Origin: Mercurialis annua
Taxonomy: Eukaryota; Streptophyta; Magnoliopsida; Malpighiales; Euphorbiaceae
Assembly: GCF_937616625.2 (NCBI RefSeq)
Contig: NC_065577.1
Location: 6,861,001 to 6,925,000 of the forward strand
Direction of reading: 5' to 3'
Length of the DNA stretch: 64,000 bases
Below, in pieces: positions 56,286 through 64,000 of the stretch. Under the pieces are notes generated by a model, which ran no database searches, was not told the origin of the DNA, and saw nothing but the letters and a program-made list of their open reading frames with translations. Numbering within the stretch: the first letter of the stretch is position 1; each line of letters starts with the position of its first letter. The position numbers were made by a program, and so were the translations under genes.

Positions 56286-58895
56286 CTAAAACCTTCCCTG
56301 CAAAAATCAAATTAAAAGAACAAAGAGTTGGATAAGTTTGTTGAATGCAGCCTATCATTCACCATTCGGGTTGTTAACTCGAAAGGATTTTATGCCAGAC
56401 CTATTTCTCATTATCTATATTCTATAATTCCGAAATGATGTCATTACTTCTCAGTTCTCAAAATTGACTCGCCTACAAGTAAAAATTTAAAACTGGCATT
56501 TCATTAAGTCCTATACTGCAAGAATTACCCTGTTTGTCATCGACATATATTTCACAGCCTCTCTATATAATCTACATAACTACGTCAGACTATGTAGCAT
56601 TGCAAGATCCTCCATTAGGATGTTCAATAATTCATTTTTAAGGAAATTGTCTTACCCGGTTTGCTTCACTTTGTCCTGCCGGTGCATAATTGGCTTGCTC
56701 ACCTTGAGTGTTCCTCTGCTCCATCTGTGAGAATCTCTGACCTTCACCTGAATGGACCTGTCCATAACCAGCATTAGTTGTGCCTTGTCCATTAGCTCCA
56801 GTCTGCGACAGTGAAAAATTCTGGTTCTCTCTCATAAAATCCCTCTGACCTCCTTGTGCAAAGCCCCTAGGGTTTTCAGTATACTGATTGGTCTGATATG
56901 GACCTCTATTTGCCTCATGATTCCCACTGTTCATTGGCGTTCTTTCCCATTGGCCTGGAGGACCATAACTCTGATGCGGTGGTTGATTTTGTGGTGGTCC
57001 ATAGTTTTGATGCGGTGGCTGATTTTTTGGCGGTCCATAGTTTTGATGCGGTGGCTGATTTTGTGGCGGTCCATAGTTTTGTGGTGGCTGATTTTGTGGC
57101 GGTCCATAGTTTTGCTGGGGTTGATGATTTTGTGGAGGTCCATAGTTTTGCTGTTGTGGATAATTTTGTGGAGGTCCATAGTTCTGCTGCGCTGGAGGTC
57201 CATAATTTTGTTGTGGTGGATATCGTGGAGGTCCGTTATTTTGAGGCGGAGGACCTTGTTGATTGTTCTGGGAACTCCCACTTTGATTTGGCATTGGATA
57301 TCTTCGCGGCTCAGGGTTTCTGTTCCCCCCGTCTCTGAATCTTCCTCCTCCCCTCTTGTATTGAATTGGAGGTGGTCGATGTGTTATTACACCATTCTCA
57401 TATAGGTCTCCTGGGATGCGAGAAACATTTTTAAGTCCAACAATAAACAAAATCAACTAAATAAAGTATTACATTGCCTCCTTGTTCAGTGGCTAAAAGT
57501 AAAACCAGAAGACCCATTTGTGTCTTAGAAAAATAGAATACGGGCTTTATAACATATTGTAAGAAAGAATCCTCTGATCAAGTGGAAAGAATAGAAGCTG
57601 AAGCCTATCCTACAAACAAAGTGTACCGTCCATACTTAAGTGTAAACTCGCAAATAGTATGAACATATTACTCTAACCTCCATGTTCCTAACTTCCTTCC
57701 ATCAAAACATACTGAAACAAGAGAAACAATCTCATAAATGGAAAATCTTACCTCCATATTGCTTGTTTTGTGGATCAATATAAGAATCCGGTAACACAAA
57801 AACAACCCCATTTATATCTGTTAACAGAATAAATAATTATTCAGTATCCAGACCTTAACAAAAGTTGTAACTAAAAAGAATAGATTATTAAAATACAAAG
57901 ATGCTAAAAAAGGGCAGAGACCTTTAAACTTCTCAGACTCCTCTTCGGTCATCACAGCCTGAAACCCTTGATAAGTAGTGGTGCTACAAGCATATATTTT
58001 GGTTTTCGCCTCCTCAATACTGAAACGATCAACAGATCCAGAATTAACCTTTTAATTAAAATACGTTAATATTCTAACATCACCTAAAGTAATCACCTAA
58101 GAAAATTCCAACAAAGTCATAAATAACAATTAACAGTTCGGCAATCACTGATCATGTTTGGAATAATAAACATGAACAAGCATTAGTTTTAAATCGAATT
58201 CTGGCCAAATCATGTCACCTTTTTCACACGCTGTCATCAGTGGAAATAGTTAAATCCTTACCATGACGTTTCAAACCCGGAAAAATTAACTAGCAAATGG
58301 AAATTTAAACTGAAATGAATTCTTACACTTCAACATTCCAAACAAATACAGAATAACAAATAAAATTCCTGCCAAAATAATATAACTCGACGAGAATTTA
58401 TAACATGTCATGTAATTAGAACTGTACTACATCAAATTCTTGCATTTTTTTTACTTTTTAAATGAAAAAATTCAAAGAAATAAATGAACACAAATTCAAA
58501 ATAATCAACCTAATACGAAGCCCCTCGGCGCATATTCTCTCATAAGTAGCAACCATTTCTTGGGGCGTAGGCGCCGGGTCTTTAGGAAAATCAACAGTAA
58601 TCAACCAGTGATTAAAATCACAGCCTTCAAATAAAACCATATCCTCTGTAATCTCATCTCCCTCTTTATAAACCCTATACTCCTTTTTCGAAGAAGATAG
58701 CGACGGCCCTGAAACCCTAAACAGCCGCGTTTGGAAGTGAGAGAATATTAACGGCGAATTTAAGTACGATTCGATAGGGTTTTGGGAGAGAGGAAGCGGA
58801 GGTGAAGTTGGGGTTATTATTGGAGAGGATAAAGAGCGGTGGAGTGTTGGGAGGGACGTTAACGCTCGACGGAGGCGGGTTAATTGTAAAGCCAT
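56286..58895 (-). CDS. MORF1: MORF/RIP organellar RNA-editing factor (MORF1-like), five exons
   Basis: Exons 58895-58510, 58019-57922, 57817-57752, 57410-56656 and 56297-56286 join in frame to 438 residues; the last exon encodes only GRF and the stop. The N-terminus ([18 protein letters not shown]) is Arg/Leu/Ser-rich and acid-poor, as in mitochondrial transit peptides. The MORF domain follows: [31 protein letters not shown], then across introns [39 protein letters not shown] and [13 protein letters not shown]. These match MORF1 closely from memory. MORF proteins help PPR proteins convert C to U in organellar transcripts; MORF1 is mitochondrial. The C-terminus is a Pro/Gln/Asn-rich low-complexity tail with about eight QNYGPP-type repeats. 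Exact splice choice before the tiny last exon is the least certain part. Confidence 0.9.
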
Positions 58896-59604
58896 GGTGG
58901 CTAGCGGCGGAGATGACGGTGGTTAAGTGAGAAAGAAAGAGGGCAGTGAACCAAAGGGTTCAGGGTTTTTAGGGGTTTATGACTAATGGACTTATTTGCA
59001 GTGTGTGCGGATGACTGTGTTGCATAGGGGTAGGGCTGCGTAAAAAACGAACCAAACCATACCAAACCAAACCGTAAAACTGAATCAAATGAAATGACAA
59101 CTACGGTTCGATTATTTGATAAATATGGTTTGGTTTGATTTATAGTTAGGTAAATATTTGGTATTCGGTTATTGGTTCGATTTGAATATTTTAAAAACCG
59201 TAAAAAACGAACAATCAGATAAAAAGTAAAAGTAAAAATATAAATATATGTAAATTTATATTTTTTGATTTTTATTTTATTGTAGTTGATATATAAGTTA
59301 ATAATTTTTCATACAACAAAAAATATGCTAATAAATATATAAAAAAATATATTATATTTTTTAATATTTGAATTAATTTTTATGATAAAAAAAGTAAAAG
59401 TTTTGGTTTGTAACTCTATTTGGCCATAAATTTGTCCGGAAAAGAGTTTGTCTAAATTTTCTATCGCCTTGTTGAAACTGTCCAAATTATTTATAATCTA
59501 TATTTGGACCGTTGCTTTGATCAGACATGGCATTCTTGATCACCTCTAACATCTGATGTATCGCTTCATTAAACATCTGTCGATTTTTTGAGCAATTTTA
59601 TCTC
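58896..59604. other. MORF1 promoter region and decayed repeat
   Basis: 59035-59240 carries AAACCAAACCATACCAAACC on one side and GGTTTGGTTTGATT on the other, a weak inverted repeat. No gene seen. Confidence 0.45.
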
Positions 59605-59904
59605 TCATTGCTGAAAATCGGCTTGTGATATAGATGGACGAGTCGGTGGGATTTGGCGCCAATAATCCTCCAAACGTTTTTCAATATCCAAGTCGGTATT
59701 CTTGGCGAGAGAACTAGTAACTCCATCAGCAGAGGGCACCTTGGTCCCCTTTTGCGGCTGTATTTGTTTGTCCTTGGCCATGATCATTGTGATATCCGAG
59801 TCTAATTCGTTTGTAAATTCGCCCTTCCTTTCCAATTGAATTCGGCATTGGGACCGAATTTGCCTATACTCGTCTTTAGAACGGTTAGTTTTTGTGCTAA
59901 CCAT
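59605..59904 (-). other. Small unrecognised ORF (99 codons), possibly a transposon-related fragment
   Basis: Starts MVSTKTNRSKDEYRQ and ends SISQADFQQ. It is charged and lacks membrane segments or recognisable motifs. Codon-like composition and GC are higher than in the surrounding AT-rich DNA, which hints at coding origin. No promoter or poly(A) evidence. It may be a fragment of a larger gene or element. Confidence 0.3.
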
Positions 59905-60532
59905 AATGATGTCCCCAATGAAATCGTGAAAAGATGTTCGCCATAAATATTCCCTAAACTCAAATCTTTCAATTTATAAGTGGGTACGTTTTAGTTTTGA
60001 TTTTTTAACCAGAGCACTGTTCAAATTAACACAGTGTTTTTGGTTAATAAAGTTAACCTATAATTTACGAGGATTAATCTGAAGGTTAAGAAAGTCAGGT
60101 GACATTAATATCAAAACAACTTCTAAATTAAAAATAATCCGGAGATTGCGAAATGAAAAGCATATGACTTGATTTTTGTTGTCGATTGATTGAATGATAA
60201 TTTAATATAAATAAATGTTGAGCTATTTATAGTCATCATAATCTGAAGTCCTAATTTGAGTCTAACTCCTATTCTTAATAAGAAAAACAGTTTTCATGGG
60301 ATTTAATCTCTTATTGAAAACTAATGGCTTGCATGGCCTCAACCTTAAATAAGCTCATTCAATTCTTTTGTTGAGCTGGTGTAAACTTATAGTCAATTAA
60401 TCATTTTGACAATTAAACTTACAAGTTGAGGGGATAAAATTCTAATTAAAAAAAACAATTAGCTTATAAGTTTAAGGGATAAATTGCTAAAAATGAGATT
60501 ATTTGATCATAATCACCAAATTCATAAATGGA

Positions 60533-60751
60533 GAAATTCTTTCAGTCCACCACGTCATCCGTGAACTAAGCCAATCATATCATAACACTTTATTAAAATG
60601 AGGATATTTTTATAATATAATTATTTAAAAGTGGATGCAAATAACAAACGAAATTACAAAATATCCTTATTTTAATGAGGTGTTATAATATGAATGACTT
60701 AAATCACGTATGACGTGATAAATTGAATGTACATAAAAAATTTCAAATAAA
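60533..60751. mobile_element. Foldback MITE, second copy of the CCACGTCATCCGTG family
   Basis: Ends GAAATTCTTT and AAAAAATTTC. Arms share CACGTCAT-like words and TTATTTTAATGAGG/ATTAAAATGAGGATAT. Related to 38464-38667. Boundaries approximate. Confidence 0.65.
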
Positions 60752-60845
60752 TGATTTGGCTACAAAATCAATTTATCTGGTAATTGTCTATTGCTTAAAT
60801 GTTGACATGGCAAATTGATATTTAAATCACAAAATTAGTAACTAA

Positions 60846-61476
60846 GAGCATCTCCAATGGGATGCTACTTTTTATGCTAAATTTAGCATGAAAAAATGGT
60901 AAAATGCTATAGATAGAATAGCATTTCAAATTTTACTCCAATGCACAAAGTTAAAAAAATGTTATAATTATTTATTAAGATAATTATCTCTTAATTTTAT
61001 TAATTGCTAATTATTTAATAATTTTTTTAATTAAATATTTTAAACTAAAATTTATGTAATATTTTTTTTAATTTAATAATAAGCTTTTCAAAAGATATAA
61101 TTAAAAGAATCGATGAATTATATAAAAATAAATTAATTAATTTTTTTATTATATTGATGTATGGTCTACTATTAAAAAATCAAATCGATGTTGTAAAATT
61201 AAACAGAAGCACAAAATTTAAAATGAAAAAAGTAAAAATAAAAAAATAGGTTAAAATAATAATACAAAAAATGACCGTGGTAAAATTGTAATTAATAGTG
61301 AATTGCTATTGGTTGTCCAATTTTAGCATATGCTATAGTCTGTGCTAAATTTAGCACGTGATATAGCATATGCTAAATTTAGCACAAACTATAGCACTGC
61401 ATTTGAGATGGATTTTAAGATTAAATGCTAAATTATGGCATTAGCACTTCATTTTAGCATTGCATTGGAGATGCTC
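60846..61476. mobile_element. Terminal-inverted-repeat element with GAGCATCTCCAATG ends
   Basis: 631 bp with ends GAGCATCTCCAATG and CATTGGAGATGCTC. Both subterminal regions contain many GCTAAATTTAGCA palindromes. This end sequence is widespread in plants. No transposase; no target duplication seen, so the superfamily is unassigned. Confidence 0.75.
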
Positions 61477-61759
61477 GCACGCGGTTTATTTTAATTGGTT
61501 ATTATCAACCTTTGCTTAACCAATCATAAACAATCACATGGATTAAAAGAAACACAAAATGATAAATTGAAAATAAGATAATGATGAGCAAAATAATCTG
61601 CTGTTAAATATACCAAAAGTTTTGTGATCCACCACGCTTTCATCACATCTTTGTCGTTTTCTTTTTTCTTGACAACTTTTCCAATTAAAAAACTTCAAAT
61701 TGAAATTTAAAAAACACAAATTTTAAACCCTAATAATTGTTAAAATAAATTTGATTGCC

Positions 61760-61766
61760 TATAAAA
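61760..61766 (+). promoter_or_regulatory. TATA box of the BURP gene
   Basis: TATAAAA 84 bases upstream of the ATG, a normal distance in plants. Confidence 0.65.
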
Positions 61767-61843
61767 AGAACACTAAAACTCTGCTAAAAACAGTACACTA
61801 AAAATTAAGCTAAAGAGATCATAAAGGGATAGGAACTGGAAAA

Positions 61844-63458
61844 ATGTTTACTCGAGCTGCTTATTTCATTTTTTTCTTTCATGTTTTGCTCTCCATGGTA
61901 AATAATTACCTTCAATTCATTTTTTTGCCCCTTTTATCTAAATTTTCAACCAGAATATATCTGTAAAATTGTTAAATTTTTGGAGTTGCTAAACTGAATT
62001 AGCGTGATATAATCACGTTATATTTTTCTCTTATTTTTTTTATATATAATCTTCAGAGTTTAATTTAATTTCGATTTACTATAAGAATTGTCTATTCATT
62101 TTATAACGTGGCAGGATCTGATTCCGGTATAGACTAATTTTAGTTTAAAATTACCAAAAAAGTTTATAATTTGAGTTTTTATTTTTAAATTTATAATTTG
62201 AGGTTTTTTTCTTGAAAATATTAATTTAAGATTTTGTTTCTAAATTGAAATAAATTAAAATTTTGATCTCAAGTTCTACCCTTCCTTTATCAAAATCTTA
62301 TACATGTTCAATAGTGGGTATTGAATTTTCACATCCATTATGCTTTTATTTTAATTACTTTTGGAGCAAGATAATGTAATTGTTGCTCCATGATGTGACA
62401 AAATTCGGTTGCTACATAGATTAATCAAGCTTGTAATTATTAAAAAAAAAACTTAGGATTGCTTGTAATTTTAAAGTTATAGACATATTTAATCAAAATG
62501 AAATAATATAAAAATTTAGTGACCTTAAAAATTTAATATTATTATTCAATTCTAATTTGTTGTCATTTTATATATGCAGAGTGGTCATGTAAGAGCAATT
62601 AGGGATGTGCATCCAAATGAAGAGCAATTCCAAAGAAATATAAATGAAATTATAAATAAAAAATCAATTCAACTATATTATAAGATCTTGAATGAACTTT
62701 TTAAAAGACCAGCTATATTTGTAAGTTCTGCAGGCCTAAACTTACCAGGTAAAGGTGTACAATTAGAATTTGTTCTTGATTATATAGAATCTTCATACAT
62801 TGGCTTATTTACACCTAATAATGTTTATTCTGGAAAACATTTATCAATTTATTTTCCTATAAAAGACCATTCTTCTTCTCTCCCTTTCACCATTCCACAA
62901 GAAATGATTGATTCTTCGATTACTCATTCGTTATCCGATCTCACAAATATCTTCAAGCCTCGTCGAAATTTCAAGAATCAATCGAATGAGAACGCTGATA
63001 AATGTGAAATCCAACCTGGCGAAGGTGATGATAAAATTTGCATAAGAGATACGGAGTCAATTGTTGGATTTATTAGTCGGTTTTTTAAATCCGAAGGTAG
63101 TTTTAAAATTTTGGAAACGAAACAACCTGAAACTTATTCGAGTGCATTGTTGCAAGAATATGGTGTTATAGAAGATCCGGAAGAGATTGAGGGTGACGGA
63201 AAGGTATTTTGTCATCCGATGGGTGATGCGTTTTATTGTCATTACGCTTTTACGACGAAGGTTCTTAAGGTTTCGTTAGTAACTGAAAATGGAGATAAAG
63301 TCGAAGCTGTGGCTGTTTGCCATATGCACAATAATTTTGATAGTATTTTGAATCGGATGCTTGGTATGAAGCCTGGATCAGATGCCCCTTTTTGCCATTT
63401 TTTACCTGCCGGTCATTTTATTTTGGTTCAGTCACCAACTATTTATAAGGCTATTTAA
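61844..63458 (+). CDS. BURP-domain secreted protein, two exons
   Basis: Exon 1 (61844-61897) encodes an 18-residue hydrophobic start (MFTRAAYFIFFFHVLLSM) that looks like a signal peptide; exon 2 (62580-63458) follows after a 682-bp intron, giving 310 residues. The C-terminal part carries the BURP cysteine-histidine array: VFCHPMGDAFYCH, then VCHMH 25 residues later and FCHFLPAGH about 23 further on. The spacing between the first two CH pairs is 7 rather than the usual 10. There are no internal peptide repeats between signal and BURP domain, so it fits the short BNM2/USP-like group better than RD22 or PG1-beta types. BURP proteins act in the apoplast or secretory system, in development or stress; the precise role here is unknown. 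Confidence 0.9.
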
Positions 63459-63638
63459 ACCCTAAAAATAAAATACAACTAAGAGGGGGTGGTAGCTTAT
63501 AGTGTCCATCACCAAGTTTGTTTTAATCTAGTAGTAGTATTTATGATAAATGTTGTATTTCTGGAATTTGAATGTTTTTTAAAGATGTATTATAATGTTA
63601 CTGTATTGTATTAGTTTTTTTTTTACTAATTTGCAATT

Positions 63639-63644
63639 AATAAA
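63639..63644 (+). terminator. AATAAA polyadenylation signal of the BURP gene
   Basis: A perfect AATAAA 180 bases after the stop, preceded by T-rich sequence. Confidence 0.55.
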
Positions 63645-64000
63645 AGATGAGTTTGCTTATGTTTGATACTTGAATTTTTCATATTATGTAAGGCCAAAAA
63701 TGTATAGTGGTACTGGTGATATGTTTTAATATAATATATAAAAATGGATCCGGTAAAAAATTTCCAAGATGACAAAATTATATAATTACATTTATATTAA
63801 TAATATTATATATGATTTAAATTTATAAGGTGGACAATTTTCAACATCAACTTTTAAAATTACACAAATTAGTATAGAAACTGTTTTCTTGGGCAATTTG
63901 GCTCTCTTCAACTTTATAAAATTACTAGTAAACGACTTTCACGATGCTTCAAGAGAAACAATTATTTTAACAAAAGACAATGAATAATTATTACTAAAAT
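63645..64000. other. AT-rich 3' flank, nothing recognised
   Basis: No ORF or clear repeat to the window end. Confidence 0.5.

Larger units (their letters stand above)
59905..61759. other. MITE-rich region upstream of the BURP gene
   Basis: AT-rich with two terminal-inverted-repeat elements (60533-60751 and 60846-61476) and no gene. Confidence 0.5.

Noticed and set aside
56854..57405. Plus-strand ORFs of 183 and 146 codons opposite MORF1 exon 4
   Set aside because: They are complements of the tandem repeat encoding QNYGPP; repeat structure alone keeps them open.

Overview
This window is nuclear DNA from a flowering plant, most likely a eudicot. It is AT-rich, its genes are split by GT-AG introns, it has a nuclear-type tRNA gene, and it carries plant-specific families (MRS2, MORF, BURP, NAC-like, F-box with F-box-associated domain, plant PLD). 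Mobile DNA fills much of the space between genes. I cannot name the species from the sequence.

Layout. 1-3.8 kb: an F-box gene remnant (copy A) whose 3' flank is interrupted by a 1.9 kb non-autonomous LTR retrotransposon with two identical 224-bp LTRs. 4.9-9.5 kb (minus): a complete four-exon Mg2+ transporter of the MRS2/CorA family, with a possible 47-codon upstream ORF. 9.6-17.5 kb: an almost complete Ty3/gypsy element of the Tat type with 5-bp target duplication; it has protease, RT, two RNase H domains and integrase, plus an antisense intron-containing ORF downstream of pol, but no gag. 17.5-26.4 kb: two further copies of the F-box segment in inverted orientation, B (broken) and C (an intact 403-codon gene). 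30.1-33.2 kb (plus): a group-E-like bZIP factor with an atypical basic region. 34.0-35.0 kb (minus): a single-exon protein with a degenerate NAC domain. 35-43 kb: gene-free and rich in MITEs, including a MULE-type foldback element nested in a hAT-type element, each with a clean target duplication. 43.2 kb: tRNA-Arg(TCG). 44.9-50.9 kb (minus): a ten-exon phospholipase D of the delta type, with MITEs in at least four introns. 56.3-58.9 kb (minus): a five-exon MORF1-like organellar RNA-editing factor. 61.8-63.5 kb (plus): a two-exon secreted BURP-domain protein.

The genes are unrelated in function and each has its own promoter, so there is no operon-like system. What stands out is the mobile-element biology: the gag-less Tat element with its antisense ORF, nested and foldback MITEs with readable target duplications, one MITE family seen three times in PLD introns, and a three-copy F-box segmental duplication that preserves an unexplained exon-like block. 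All exon boundaries were inferred by eye from splice consensus, reading frame and family similarity; there is no transcript evidence.
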